From contig JAJAGP010000019.1 in the NCBI GenBank assembly GCA_025084515.1, forward strand, positions 144,001-208,000: a stretch of 64,000 nucleotides of DNA, written 5' to 3'. The position numbers and the translations under genes were made by a program. This DNA is from Ancistrus triradiatus (Eukaryota; Chordata; Actinopteri; Siluriformes; Loricariidae). Shown one piece after another: positions 11,825 to 24,835 of this stretch (position 1 is the first letter of the stretch; the number at the start of each line of letters is the position of its first letter). The notes under the pieces are model-generated. The model was not told the DNA's origin. It saw only the letters and a list, made by a program, of their open reading frames with translations, and made no database searches.

Positions 11825-12469
11825 CATGACTTTTTGCACTGTACATTTTTCATGACTGTACACTGAGTGCTAGATTTGCCCATAGTGAGTATATACAGTA
11901 CATATAACCATAACCTATCATAATCAATATTTATTTCCTTTAGCAAATTATAATTTAAACTGTATCTTTGTATTATCATAGGAGAGTTTGATTATTACAG
12001 ACCTATTTGCTGACCCCTTGCCCTGATCCTGAGCCTGTCCCACAGCAATGTTATAACTTGGTTCACTGCAGGACATGAGCCAGGGTAGAGATGACCATTG
12101 GGATTCTCAGTGGTCAGTGACAATGTCCCACTCATTCAGTGACCAATCCTGATATAAATCCTGACCACATCACTGATGCATGAGATGGAAGAGCAGAGAG
12201 AGACACAATCTGCTACCACCATTTCTGATAAGCCTATCACCTCCCGTGTGAAATAAAAACAACATTTCTTTCTTTTTATGAAGTCTTCTTTATTTCCTGC
12301 AAGTACAACTAAAGTACAGAGGTTAATATCTTTTATGTTCTTCAAACGAGTAAAATCATCCACCTGTGGGCACTTCACCCACTTTTGTTCCAGCAGTTGT
12401 ATTTCCATTATCGCCTCTCTATCTGCAGCCTTATGTGGTTCATTAGATTTAAATTAGATTTTTCTATTT

Positions 12470-13592
12470 GTTTCTAAAGTACACCTTTCACATGGAGCTA
12501 CAAGAACACAAAAAATGACATTGCCGACCAAAATTACCCCAAGAGTGCAGTGACAACTCATCCAAGAGGTCACAAAAGACCCCACAACAACATCCAAAGA
12601 ACTGCAGGCCTCACTTGCGTCAGTTAAGGTCAGTGTTCATGCCTCCACCATAAGAAAGACACTGGGTAAAAATGGCCTGCATGGCAGCCTTCCAAGACGA
12701 AAAACACTGCTGAACAAAAAGAACATTAAAGCTTGTCTCAATTTTTCCAGAACACATCTTGATGATCTCCAAGACTTTTGGTAAAACATTCTGTAGACTG
12801 AAGAGACAAAATTTGAACTCTTTGGAAGGTGTGTGTCCCATTACATCTGCCGTAAAAGTAACACAGCATATCAGAAAAAGAACATTATAGCAACAGTAAA
12901 ATATGGTGGTGGTAGTGTGATGGTCTGGGGCTGTTTTGCTGCTTCAGCACCTAGAAGACTTGCTGTGATAAATGGAGAATGTCCGGCCATCTGTTCGTGA
13001 CCTCAAGCTGACCTAAATCTTATTGATATGCTGTGCCATGACCTTAAAAAGGCCGTTCATGCTCGAAAACTCTCCAATGTGGCTGAATTACAACAATTCT
13101 GCAAAGATGAGTGAGCCAAAATTCCTCCACAATGCTTGTAAGGGTGACCCAACCAGTTATTAGGTTTAGGGGGCAATCATTTTACATTTACATTTACATT
13201 TACAGCATTTAGCAGACGCCCTTATCCAGAGCGACTTACAATTGGTACAGTCTTACAATCCAAGCAATTGTGGGTTAAGGGTCTTGCTCAAGGACCCAAC
13301 AGTGGCAGCCTGGCAGAGGTGGGATTTGAACCCTGGACCTTCTGGTTCAGTGTCCAGTACCTTACCCGCTAGGCTACCACAGTCCACAATCACTTTTTCA
13401 CACAGGGCCATGTAGGTTTGGAGTTTTTTCTCCCTTAATAATGAACACCTTCATTTAAAAACTGCATTTTGTGTTTACTTGTGTTGTCTTTGATTAATAT
13501 TTAAATTGGTTTGATGTTCCGAAACACTTGTGTGACAAACATGCAAAAAAATAGGACATTAAGAAGGGGGCAAACACTTTTCACACCATTGT
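12470..13592 (+). mobile_element. Tc1-like element remnant, interrupted by a SINE
   Basis: Plus-strand transposase traces include the GGTGGTAGTGTGATGGTCTG segment (GGSVMVW motif). It ends with GTTTGCCCCC-type subterminal repeat (GGGGGCAAACACTTTTCACA) at ~13565-13592. The left end was not found. A minus-strand SINE splits it at 13183-13385. Confidence 0.75.
13183..13385 (-). repeat. SINE (family A) inside Tc1 remnant
   Basis: It reads on minus from ACTGTGGTAGCCTAGCGGGT to the TGTAAATG repeats. The flanks CAATCATTTT and CAATCACTTTT look like the target duplication. Confidence 0.88.
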
Positions 13593-14099
13593 ATAAAGGC
13601 ATGCAAGTGTTGCTTTCAAACAGATAATATGAAATGCTGTCAGTGTTGGAATGGCTGAACAATTTACATTTTTGTCTCTCTCATGAAATTTTACTAGCTA
13701 CTGACATATATGACATAACCACTGAATATTATTCAGTTAGGTAGGGTAGGCTAAAAAACATCACAATTGCATGTAATGATATTATACCTTACCTGTTTGA
13801 ACAATATTTTGTGTTTCATCTTCAGTTCCTGATAAGTAGCTACATTGTGCTTGTTGGGTTGCACCTGCATAAATATTAACATGCTCACGCACGCACTCAA
13901 CAACACACTACTCACGCCATTGATTCAGTCAGCAATTTTTTTCCACGCCAGCTCACGTTCTTTTGCTGCTGCTATGTATAGTTTTTCCTCTAAATGTATG
14001 CTCATTTTACGCATACGCACCTATTTCTATAAGTGCGGGGATCGAGCCCGTTTTTTCCTTCCGTTGCCGTGCTGATTGGTGTCATCTGCGTTCCATTGC

Positions 14100-14275
14100 T
14101 GAGGATTGGTTGTATCTCCTCGTGCACGTAACTCTGAGTTGACTGAACTAAACGTTATCGCCTGTTCTGAAACCGAAAACCCAGAGTTTGACAGTTCAGA
14201 GTTAGTAAACCCAGAGTTCAGGTTTGAATTCAGAGTTTGTTAAATCTGCTTTCTGAAATACCCCCCTGGTTAAAT
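14100..14275. mobile_element. Harbinger-like terminal sequence
   Basis: There are repeated AAACCCAGAGTT-type motifs and an end reading GGGGGTATTTCAGAAAGC on the minus strand. These are typical of fish PIF/Harbinger non-autonomous elements. The partner end was not located. Confidence 0.45.
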
Positions 14276-14282
14276 GGAATAC

Positions 14283-14550
14283 GTTTATGAAAAGGGCGAC
14301 AAGGTGGTTAGCATTGTCGCCTCACAGCGAGAGGGTGTTGAGTTTCAATCCCCCGTGGAGTGGTCTGTGTTGAGTTTTCTCAGGTTTAATCCCACAGTCC
14401 AAAGACTTACATGCTAGGCTAATTGATGTCTCTAAAGTTCCCTTAGTGCGTGCGTCCTGCGATGAATTGGCGTCCTGTCTCTGGTTGGTAGGCACCGGTT
14501 TTCCCGCAACCCTGATCAGAATTAAGAGGCTAAGAAAATAAATAAATGTT
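14283..14550 (+). repeat. tRNA-derived SINE (DANA-like family)
   Basis: GGCGACAAGGTGGTTAGCAT head, CAATCCCC B-box remnant, CCCACAGTCCAAAGAC core and a GAATTAAG-type tail. Confidence 0.8.
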
Positions 14551-14573
14551 GTCTCAAAATCAGCCAGTCATTG

Positions 14574-14615
<42 letters not shown>
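14574..14615. repeat. (TA)n microsatellite
   Basis: About 20 TA units following the SINE tail. Confidence 0.95.
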
Positions 14616-14617
<2 letters not shown>

Positions 14618-14619
14618 AA

Positions 14620-16348
14620 CGAACACGGTTGAATGCTGCAGCTACATGTCACTCAACAAACTCAAAAAGCATTTGTTGGTTATGCCACTACAGAGGCCAC
14701 CAAACAGAAACATTTTTCTTGTCTCGATTTTCGAAACAAGAACAAGGCATAGTTGTAGGGATGGTGTAGAAACGTGTGCATTTTTTTCTGATTGTAAATG
14801 TGCTCGGAGTTTGTCGGTATTCACAAAAAAAAGACGGGGATGTAAAATGTCATCCAAACCGCAAAAGAAAAGGTATGCATCACTCTCTGTGATCGTCCTG
14901 TCTTGTATATGAAAGTGTTTATTGGCTACCACAATCCGCTCAAAAGTTAGTAGACGCGAAAAAAATTACATATAAAATAAAACAAATTTTACAGTGTTGG
15001 GCGATGAGGCGAAACATGAGGCTCGTTCACCTGCGCACGTTTTGAAGATTGATGATTCCTAAAGAGGAAACGGCGTTCAGGTGTGCGTACGCAGGCTTTC
15101 ACTCCAAAATCCACGCAAGGTTTTATAAATGAGGCCCTGGACATGATCGCTTGGGGCTTCATGCTATATAAAGGAGGTTGTGTAATTTAACAGTTTGTGG
15201 GTTGTCTACCATATTCCAAATACAGGCGCTGTAGCAACTGACGTCTGTTAATGTGCCTCATGCTGCTGTTTATGGCCACAGGGCCCCCAGTAGGATTAAG
15301 AGGGTATAGAAAGTCAGAAAATATGTGCCTGGAAGAATAAGACTAATAGCAGACAAGGCAAAGCATTTAGAAAAGGAGGACTTAAACTTTTGTCCTGATA
15401 ATGTAGCAGAGACTACTGTTTGTATATTGAACCTTTAAGACCCCATTACATCAACCCATGTTGTTAATTTCATCTGCACATCAGAATACACCATTAAAGC
15501 ACAAACTGCTCAGATCCCCATACAGGCACTCCTTTCAGAATGGATTAACCCAACCTTTTGCTTGCTTGTCAGTCATCACCTCCTTTCACAACTTACCCAA
15601 GTTTTCTTGTGTAACTTAACGTGCTATGCCGGCATCCTATTACACAAGATCCATTTTAATAACTCTTGTCCCAGTTTCAGCTCCATGTTATCCATGTTCA
15701 GAACTGCACATCTGTTAAACATCTTCAGCTTGAGGGAGCCTGCCACACCTTTCTCTGAGGATGAGCTACACCTACTTTGCATACTCATTTGTGGAACAAA
15801 CAAGACCAGGCCAAACAGCCCAGTGTTTCTCTTCCTTCCACAAATTCTGTAGACATATCCCTGCAAACAGTGATTTTAACCTTTGAGATTATGGATCGAA
15901 TTAATAAATTTGGTTAAGTCCAAACATGACAAAAACAAAGCCCAGACCAGATCTGGGTTCTCAGAAGAATCTTGATTTAAAAACAAATTTACCAATTATT
16001 TTACATTCTACAAACATTTGTCCGTTTACCAGCATCATGACCCAAGTGGCTCCACAAGTGAATAAGTTTATGGCAGGAGGCTTAGCCTACAGTAATTCAG
16101 GTTATGATACAAGAGCACAGGTAATGATTCATTATCAATGAAACTTGCCATAGTGCAAGTTTGCCACTCAAACTACTGATAAATAATTTGATAAAACCAT
16201 ATCAGGGAGGGAAAAACCCAACTAGGTTCCTAACGCATGTTCCAAAGTGTCTGGGAAAGAACATTGATTATCAGATTTTCAGAATATATATATAGTTATC
16301 TATACATATATATATTATACTATATATATAGCTATATATAGATATATA

Positions 16349-16390
<42 letters not shown>

Positions 16391-16440
16391 TATATATATA
16401 AATAAATAAAATAAATAAAACACTTGATCAAGAAGTTAAT
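14620..16440. other. Intergenic, repeat-derived, no gene
   Basis: It contains TTTTATAAATGAGGCCC near 15119-15135, a tail motif of fish DNA transposons. An ATAT-rich simple repeat lies at 16285-16400. The short ORFs show no recognisable family. Confidence 0.4.
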
Positions 16441-16454
16441 ACAGCACACTAAGA

Positions 16455-16460
16455 TTTATT
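16455..16460 (-). terminator. h2az1: h2az poly(A) signal
   Basis: TTTATT on the plus strand is AATAAA on the minus strand, about 235 bases past the stop codon. It marks the likely 3' end of a polyadenylated mRNA with a short 3' UTR, as expected for a variant rather than a replication-dependent histone. Confidence 0.6.
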
Positions 16461-16693
16461 TGAATAAAACCCTCAGCAAATGACCAATTAAAATTCACTA
16501 AAGTACACTTCAATTTAAACTAGTCAAAAATAAAAATTGGCTTCTTTGAAGCCATGTTTTGTTTTTAAAGAAATACCCCAGAAATGAGTAATTGCAAAGC
16601 TGAACACAGGGTCATGTGACTATCAATCTACACAAAAACACAGCCGAATTTTTCCAAATCCTGAGACAATCCACATACATAACACAGCTTGGT

Positions 16694-19600
16694 TTACACG
16701 GTCTTCTGCTGTCCCTTCTTCCCAATCAGAGACTTGTGAATGTGGGGAATAACACCTAGAAAACAGAAAAAAAGATCAGTTAAAAATGTACCAAACAGTA
16801 GAGATTTCATGCTCTTATACAAAATACAATATTGCTACACTGATCAACCCACACCCAGAAAAGGTTAGTACTATTATGTGTGGGGCATTGTTTGAACAAC
16901 CTTATGCAATGCCACAGCAATTGCTTCCAGGGATGCATCATTTTTTTCCCTCCAATGGGAGAGTGGAATCACACCAAGTCTTCTCCAGCATATCCCAAAG
17001 TCTTCCAATGGGGTTAACGTCAGTACTTTCGGGTTCACAAACCACGTGTGAAGGATTCCTTGATGCCAGAACCACACTTTCACAATTTTAGCCAAACTGA
17101 TATTTGGACTGTCGCCCCACATGTCCATGCCATCAGGGAAGAAAAGAATCCGTTGATGCAATACCCTAGTCATGGAGTACATTCAGGTACTCTGCTGACT
17201 TTCATTGCTTGATAACACTGCCTGGCATAGACCTGACAAATTAAAGCTTAGACCACAAGACTGCCTCCAGCAGCTTGCAGAAAGGGCACTATGCATGATG
17301 GGTGTATCAATTCTCACGACAAATCTGGTCTCAGACACCTGACCTTTGTACAGTTTTTAACAATTCCAGGAGAGGAAAAAAAAGCTGCCAACCGAAACAC
17401 TAATCATTACAGTAATTATCCAATAAAATGCCCTTTGCTCATTTCATTAAAGTATTTACTTATTTAAATCCAAACAGCAACTTTTTTTGGCCAACAAGTT
17501 CTGCAATGCCATGATTTTCTCCAGAGCTTTTGGCTTGTGTCCTGCATGGCAAATGTACAGCGAGCCAATCTGAACGAGTGCCAGCAACAGATGGCAGCGT
17601 TTCATTCGCATAAAAGGTCTGATGAATACTGAATATCAAGTCTGTGTAAACATTTGCTTCACCAGAACAAATCTTGCTTATGCTCAACTTACCACCACCA
17701 GCAATGGTTGCTTTGATAAGGGAGTCCAGTTCTTCGTCACCTCTGATGGCAAGCTGCAAATGGCGTGGAGTGATACGCTTCACCTTCAAATCCTTGGATG
17801 CATTGCCTGCCAACTCGAGGACCTTATAGCAGAGAGAAATACACAAGCCCAAATATATCAGACAAGACAGCACCATCAGACCAACCCGATTTTAGGCAGT
17901 TTGTCATGTCAACCATATGCTTATGTGGGTTAGCCTGACCCATTTCTTTTTATCACCCTGCTGGGAAAGAGGAGAAAAAACAACAACAACAGGGATGTGT
18001 CATATGGCCAAAACATAATGAGATGTTCTGGTACAGTGTGTGAGCAGGGGACAGCAAAAAAGCAATTAAAATCAAATCCTTTTATTACTCCTTCCTTTCA
18101 TAGCTATATTATTTTTATCTTGCATTGCTGTAGTTGCATGGAATTCTTGGCAGCATGAGCTAATGTCTACCAAGACTAGTCAGCCCTCCACAATACTCTT
18201 ACAATGCCAGGCAGACACACTGGATGCAATTTAGAGCGACCAATTAACCCAATGCATGTGTTTGAAGAGTGGGAGGAAATCCACACTAATACAGGAGGAG
18301 GGGAGGGACATGCAAACTATACACCTGCCAATTAGCGTCAGGAAAAATTCAGTGATTCTTGGAGCTGTGTGCTAACTGGTCATGATATCATGTTGTGAGA
18401 CCCCCTCACCTCCCCCATATGGAGGCTAAACAGTAAACATGCCAAGAACCTCACACACAGCGAAAGCTATCCTAGTGAGGCATGGAGGAAGGGCAGAAAG
18501 TGCTTGCTTCCATTGCTGTGGCATCAGACAGAAGAAATAAAATATTCTCCCTCTCATATATCCTCAGATATTAGGATAATTATTTACTCCGCAACTTCTG
18601 GAACGGTTAGAATGTGGGTTGAGGGCCTTTCTCAAGGACTCAGTGTCAGCTTAGCAGAGATGGGATTTGAACCCTGAACCTTTTGGTCCATAGTCCAGTA
18701 CCTTAACCACTAGGCTACCACAGTACACAAAGGGTCAACTGCACAAAGCACTTCCGCAAGTCACTCTGGAAGAGTGTTTACTACATGCTGTAAGTGTACA
18801 GCACACACATAGATAACATCTCCAAAGCACACTTTCCATCAAAATAAACCTCACTCTACCTCAGCAGTCAAGTACTCCAGAATGGCAGCACTGTAGACAG
18901 CTGCAGTGGCCCCTACACGTCCATGACTAGTTGTTCGTGACTTCAGGTGTCTGTGAATTCGACCAACAGGGAACTGGAAGACAAAGCAAACAAAAACATT
19001 AACATTAACGGCAAGAACAGTGGAATCCACAAAGAATAGGCAAGTTTAAATATGAAAGCCCATTACATACGACTAGGACAGTCATTGTAGTTAAATTCAT
19101 CTTTCAATGCGTACATTGTACATTTCTGAAGATCCACTAGTGTTTCAGACAAGTCTTAGCACTTGGCGGTCATTCCGTACAATTCATAATTAAGTTTATT
19201 CTTTTCAGGGATTTAATTAACCAAAACTATAGAAATAAAATAATTAATAGAAAAGCTATGTATTTGCAATATGAACGTTACACAGTACGAACATGGATTT
19301 TTTAAAATACAGAAGTTAACCGAACTCGACAAATATTGAATAAATTAACAATAATTAACTAAAAAATAATTAGATACAATTTCTAAGAAATTTTAAAACC
19401 GCCAGACCAGTCTCGGTACAAACCTGAAGTCCTGCTCTTTGTGAGCGCGAAACCGCCTTAGCCTTCGCCTTTCCCGAATCCTTACCAGCTTTCCCTCCAG
19501 CCTACGGAGAACAAAACAAGCCTTAATCGTAAAATACACGCATTCAATTAAATTCAACAAAAATTCAGAACACGGTAGTCCTGCGATTAACCAGCCTCAA

Positions 19601-19797
19601 TTTCCCAACTGGTTAAAAAAATAAAAAAATAAACCTTAGCGACACCGATTACAAACTGTTAGCTTACATGCTAGCCAAACAAGCCAGGCAAACAATAGCG
19701 CGAAGCAATAACCCCACCAACCCCAAAGCAAGCACGCTTAAATAAAAGAACGCTTCGCTGTAGGTTAGAAGTTCAGAAAACAGAAGTTAGTTACCAT
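16694..19797 (-). CDS. h2az1: Histone H2A.Z variant, complete, five coding exons
   Basis: This is a replication-independent H2A variant placed by SRCAP/p400 at promoters and heterochromatin. Minus-strand coding exons are 19795-19797 (ATG only), 19424-19501, 18860-18973, 17693-17822 and 16694-16755. All introns are GT-AG and all phases agree. They give 128 residues, the exact length of vertebrate H2A.Z. The acetylatable tail ([18 protein letters not shown]), the histone fold with [16 protein letters not shown] and the acidic patch around DEELDSLI are intact. So is the C-terminal docking domain ([19 protein letters not shown]). An ATG-only first exon is typical of H2A.Z genes. The diagnostic residues are mixed: Ala15 is as in H2AZ2, while Ser39 and Val128 are as in H2AZ1. 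Linkage to ddit4l and emcn supports H2AZ1 orthology; the paralogue name is inferred. There is no histone stem-loop, and a poly(A) signal lies at 16455-16460. Confidence 0.97.
16870..17345. repeat. Unclassified repeat-like block in h2az intron 4
   Basis: The sequence reads like a decayed DNA element (GATGCATCA..., CCAATGGGGTT...), with two overlapping ORFs of ~100 aa on opposite strands and no family match. It lies between h2az exons 4 and 5. Class unknown. Confidence 0.3.
18200..18345 (-). repeat. Decayed SINE (DANA-like) fragment in h2az intron
   Basis: GGGAGGAAATCCACACTAAT and ATGCAAACTATACACC match the core of the DANA-like family on the minus strand. Confidence 0.45.
18597..18727 (-). 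repeat. SINE (family A) in h2az intron, partial
   Basis: Minus-strand box A/B and core segment (GGGATTTGAACCC, CCTTAACCACTAGGCTACC). The 3' tail is missing. Confidence 0.8.
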
Positions 19798-19854
19798 AAT
19801 TCAGATAAAATGCCACTCTATGTTGCAGACAATTCCAGAAGCTCCGCGTTTGAA

Positions 19855-19945
19855 AGCGAATTCCCGCCTTGACGCCGCTATATACAGCGAACACCAACAC
19901 ATCCGGGACACAGAGCGTATTCGCTCAGCTCGCAGCCAATCACAG
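19855..19945 (-). promoter_or_regulatory. h2az1: h2az core promoter
   Basis: On the minus strand, upstream of the ATG at 19797, there is an inverted CCAAT box at 19936-19940, a TATA-like GTATATAG around 19878-19885 and an E2F-like GGCGGGAA at 19861-19868. The block is GC-richer than the sequence on either side. Spacing suggests transcription starts near 19850. CCAAT and E2F sites suit a gene expressed in proliferating cells. No site has been tested. Confidence 0.5.
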
Positions 19946-19999
19946 CCTCTGTGCTGCCTTATGGCGCGTTCATTTACATAATCCTCTATACAAAGTACA

Positions 20000-21000
20000 C
20001 AGGCAGAAAGTCAGCGGCTACAACGTTAAATGTCATTGTGCTAAGTACATAGCACAAACATACATAGGGTAACTGAACACAAAATAATTTATAAAGTGGG
20101 TAAAACATACATAAGTTGACGACAATCAAATGTCATATGTTGTGTTAGCTTCTTTTAATTTAACAAAATTATCAAAACATGTATCTAATTGACCAGGCCT
20201 CCCAAGCTGACTGTATACTGTACACCCTTGGGGAAAAATGTGTCAAACCTAAAATTTTAAATTTTTTAAATGATCCTCACAACAAATGATTAATCAGACA
20301 ATTAACAGGAACTAAGAAAATGCACTCCTGTGCCATTTGCTCATCAGATTGCTGCAGTGACCTTTTGGGGGGAAAGTGGGAAACAGGAAAATTCACTTAC
20401 ATATTTGTACACAAACAAAAAATCATGAAACTATTTACATTTTTTATATAAAACTCAAACCAACACATAACAACCCCCCCCCCCAAAAAAAGAAACAAAA
20501 CAAAAGAAACAAAAAAAAAAACAACAACTTCAATGACTGGTAACCAACCATGATTTAAATACCTTAATGTTTGTCAATGACAGTAAATTCACCTTTCTAA
20601 TACAATACACTGCCACTGTCTATTACCTTTTTTCTCTTTGTTAAATTAGAAGCATACTAAAATGTGGTTTGTTGTGAATTTGGCCACACAACATCCATGG
20701 AAATTGTGATTTGTGGACAGAAGTGCTTCAGAGATTGGTATAGGACTATTTGCAAACCACGACTAGTTTGCAGAAATCAAATATAACATCTACATTGTTT
20801 TCAACTTCAGATAAAACTATCGTTTCTAATATATAACTGTAACTGCAAACGTGTTCACATAACATCTTTTAGACTTTTAGAGTGCACAATTGTTTACATT
20901 ATTATTTATTTTGTTTAATTGAAAAGCTGGTCACAAAAAGACATGAAAGATTGATGCAAAAAACACTGTGCATTGTGCACTGTGCACTGTACACTATCAG
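20000..21000. other. Spacer left of repeats, nothing recognised
   Basis: AT-rich sequence with a C-run and A-runs at 20465-20525. No gene or clear element seen. Confidence 0.4.
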
Positions 21001-21029
21001 CATCAATGGCCATTTTAGGGACAGACAAG

Positions 21030-21240
21030 GTTACATCGAGACTAGTCATATTTATACACTCACATCAGGGAAATTTAGCGTAATCACTTCATCTACTGCA
21101 TGTCTTTGGACTGTGGGAGAAAACCAGAGTATTTGGAGTAAACGCACATGGACACTGGAAGGACAAGCAAACTCCCCACAGAAAGGACTCAGGTTGCTCC
21201 ACTTGGGACTGAAGCCAGGACCTTCTTGATACAATGGTAT
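21030..21240 (-). repeat. Degenerate DANA-like SINE
   Basis: Matches to GTCTTTGGACTGTGGGAGAA and CAAACTCCCCACAGAAAGGA on the minus strand. Confidence 0.6.
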
Positions 21241-21636
21241 GCTTAAGATTGGTGTCTTAAGAATGGTCTTAATATTCTTAAAATAAACGTTGTGACCCTG
21301 AGTTTGATTATGCGGGTATGGAAAGTGAAATGCGTCACACGCAAGTGCTTGTTTTATAACTTCATTGTCACTCTCTGTAACAAATAATTCAATGGATGTT
21401 ATCATGCAGTGTCATCTACACATACAAGCCAATAGAGGCAAAATATACAAGTGTTTTGTAGGTTTGACAATGTAATTCACATGAATAATCAGTGTTAAGT
21501 GCCAAGAACAATACAATTCTTTAAAGTGGCCAATCAAATACCTGACAGCCATATCAAGATCATTTCACACCCATTTATTTAGCTATTTAATTGCCTTAAG
21601 CGCTCAGTCATGTAAAGTGCGCCCACTTGCACAACA

Positions 21637-21775
21637 CATTTACATTTCATTTGCATCTATGTCTTTTAAACCTTATCCAAAGCGACTTATAACAGATACA
21701 CGTACAAGCCAAGCAGTTGAGCATTAAGGGGCTTGCTTAAGGACCTAACAGAGATATCTAGGCTGGGACATGAAC
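21637..21775 (-). repeat. Degenerate SINE (family A)
   Basis: ACATTTACATTTCATTTGCAT tail remnant, TTATCCAAAGCGACTTATAA and GCTTGCTTAAGGACCTAACA match the family on the minus strand. Confidence 0.6.
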
Positions 21776-22914
21776 GCTATTTCTGATAATTATTACTCCA
21801 GCACTTCTCCAGCATATCTCTTGCACCGATACTACTTCAGTTGGGATTTAAGTGAGGGATTTTTTTTATTTTTCAGTTTCAATGGCATACTAACTAACCT
21901 GGCCACCCACTACTAAAGCTACTACAGTCAAGGTTGGAGTGCATGCAGACAAACTCCACACTAACATCCAAGTTTGTGAATGTAAATTTTTGGGGGGTCC
22001 ACAAACTTTTGGCTATGTAGTGCATATATAGTGAATAAAGCCCTGAAATACTACCTTCAAATACATTTAATGTGCTACATAATTCATATGTAAACATTTA
22101 CATAATACATGAATTGTATTACAAATCCATGGTAGTGAATTTCCATTTTGTGTCTACCGAAATAACAATGTTATAAACAGAAACTTAAAAATAGTTGAAA
22201 AAATATTCTTTAGTGCAGATTTTTAAGCTAAAATGAAACAAGTCACTGAGAAGACAAGTAGACTGTTGACAAATTCTTCCTTTTGTATGCTGTTAACTTT
22301 ACCCTCCACAAGATGGCTGCAGTTCTCTGTACTGGTGCGAGTGAAAAGCGCAAACGACTGACACTTCTGCTGGTAGAAAATGAAGATCCTTTTGACTAGA
22401 GAACTTTGCTTTGCGACAACTGTATTGTCGTTTGGAATCAGCTTATGAAAAATATAGATTTTGCAACCATTTTAGCTTATCTTTGAAGTTTTTCAGCTAG
22501 TTTGTGATTACTTCACATAGGAACAATTCATTGGTATGTTGTTTATGTATTTATGAAGTGAATAGAAATATTTCCCTTCTTAAGTTAGTGTTTAGAAGTA
22601 CAAACAGAAAGCCAAATCTAAAACTGCAAAATATTAACCGTTCAATAGTCCTAACAACAAATAATTGGTCAGAAAATTAGCAAGACTACTGAGTCCCGTG
22701 TCTCCATTTTCTTGTTGTTAGTGTGAACTGTTGCGGTGAAACGCCTTGAAATAGGGGAACTCACTTACTCCTCTTGTACACCAAGGTAAAATCATGAAAA
22801 GATTTAAAGGATTTGATATAAAACTCAAACTAACATGTCTGACTGTTCAAAATCTTTCAAAATATAGCCTATTTTTCCCTCTTAAAAAATAGTTGTTAGT
22901 TGATAATCTGCCGC

Positions 22915-23060
22915 AGTCCACCAGACTCATGTTTTGGCCATTATGAGTCCAGAGTTGAACCCAACAGAGAATATCTGGTCTCACATTAAACAGAACTAAC
23001 ATTTTTCAACCATTCACCAGCTGTTAAAGCCATTACCATTCAGTGGAACAACAATGATTT
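22915..23060 (+). mobile_element. Short Tc1/mariner 3' fragment
   Basis: TTGAACCCAACAGAGAATAT resembles the NPxENxW catalytic-end motif of Tc1/mariner transposases, out of frame. Isolated fragment. Confidence 0.35.
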
Positions 23061-23069
23061 TGCAATACA

Positions 23070-24825
23070 GAGTTTGGCCCATTTTTGCCCAGGTTAGTTT
23101 ACATAGCGCCAAACAGTTTTTAATTACCTCCTTAACAACATTAACAGATGTAGTAATCAAAAACATGGGCTTTAAAATTTACATTTGTTTTATAGTTATG
23201 TTATTATTTGTGGCAGTGAAAGTATATTTAGCAACCATATGAATTTAATATGCTGTTGAGAAGATTGAAATGTGTAGTACCACCAGAGTGACATACCACA
23301 CAGGTCAAGAGTTGAAACCTGCTACTGGCAAATTGCTGACAGACGTGCTTTCACCCACACAGAGGTACTAAAAGATAGTTGGCCACCCACTACTAAAGCT
23401 ACTAAACCCCTCACATACTTTCTCCTCTCTCTTACACACACAAATGCTCAAAATGCTGGCTTGAACTTTAGACTATGAGGCAACATTTCTGCAACATTTC
23501 ACACGTTATAATGCATAACTGGTCTTGTAATGTAATTATAGTTTTCTGCATTTCTGATACATTTGTCTCATGTCTTAAAACAGTCATATCACGGCATGAT
23601 ATTTTAATGGTTATGATATAATGAAAACCTGACATTTTAATACCAAGTACAAAATAAGATGTAATGTGACATTTATAATTATCACTGATCTTTAGACCAC
23701 AGGAATGATCCATGTGATTTCTTGCCTCTTAGGGCATCATGTCCTAAGAAGAGTCTGAATTAGCTTTCTATCACACACGTAAAACTAACATGTGCTGTGA
23801 TGAAGTAAATTCTCCCTTTGTTGCTGAATCATAACTGTGAGTGACATTTGCTGTGGTAAATAGAGACATTACCAATACAGTTCTATGTGTGTATTTGTTC
23901 AAGGAGAATGTTTATAATCTGTTAAATTTGTTATTATGGCTTGGATGACAATCAGACATTATGAGTAATTAGGATAATGACAGACTTGAGTAATGAGTAT
24001 GAGTATTTAATGCAGAAATCCAAGTATCTTCAGAGGGATCACAAATTGTTTCCTGCAACTGTACTTTTTCCCATGATTTTTAAAAGTTTTCCAAAGGATA
24101 TAGGTCCTAATTATAAAAACAGTCATGATCTCAGTGATGCATGAACAAACGGATCAACAAAACCTGATTTCTTCAGAAGTTGCTTTCTAGTTGGATCATG
24201 ACACAGTAATGCCTGATCTGGCTGTTAGGTTTCCCTGGGAGATGTGACTTGACACACATATGCTAGAATCCACCTTTTATGGTCTCTTCTGAAATCCTCC
24301 AAAGAGTCTGATGTAGTAAATGAGTATTAGTTTTAAAACCCATCTAAACTCTTTAATCCTATTAGCACTTTGAAACCACAATACAGTTTTGGTTGTTGTA
24401 TGTACTGGAATCAATATGGAATCAAACATGGAACCAACTGGCAACAAATCAGTGTAATAACAAAGATTTTAATGTAATAATCTAATTTGTCAAGTCCTTG
24501 CAAAATACGGATAATAAAACTGCAAAAACTGCGAGAGGTCTACTGTCTGACTATACATTTTAATATTAAATAATTCAAATCATGAAATTGATAAGTGACA
24601 GGTGTGAAAATCAGAAAATACACGGTAGCATGCTGTTTCAGAAAAAAGTTCTGAAGGCAAGAAATCTTACCTTTCCAGAAATGTGAGGACACACCATAAA
24701 CAATTAGTACCTATTTGTTATCCAGACAAGAAGCAACCTGCATTTAAGTGTTTCAGACAATCCAAAATCCATAATCTGACTCAGCAATTACAGAGTCAGA
24801 TGTCTTCTGTTGAAGAAATTTGGAA
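23070..24825. other. Spacer without recognised gene
   Basis: AT-rich, only chance ORFs. The phrase GGCCACCCACTACTAAAGCT occurs both at 21901 and at 23382, hinting at a low-copy repeat. Confidence 0.4.
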
Positions 24826-24835
24826 ATGTATTACA

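Noticed and set aside
17460..17876. 138-residue minus-strand frame as an independent gene
   Set aside because: Its middle is h2az exon 4; both ends are intron read-through beyond clear splice sites.
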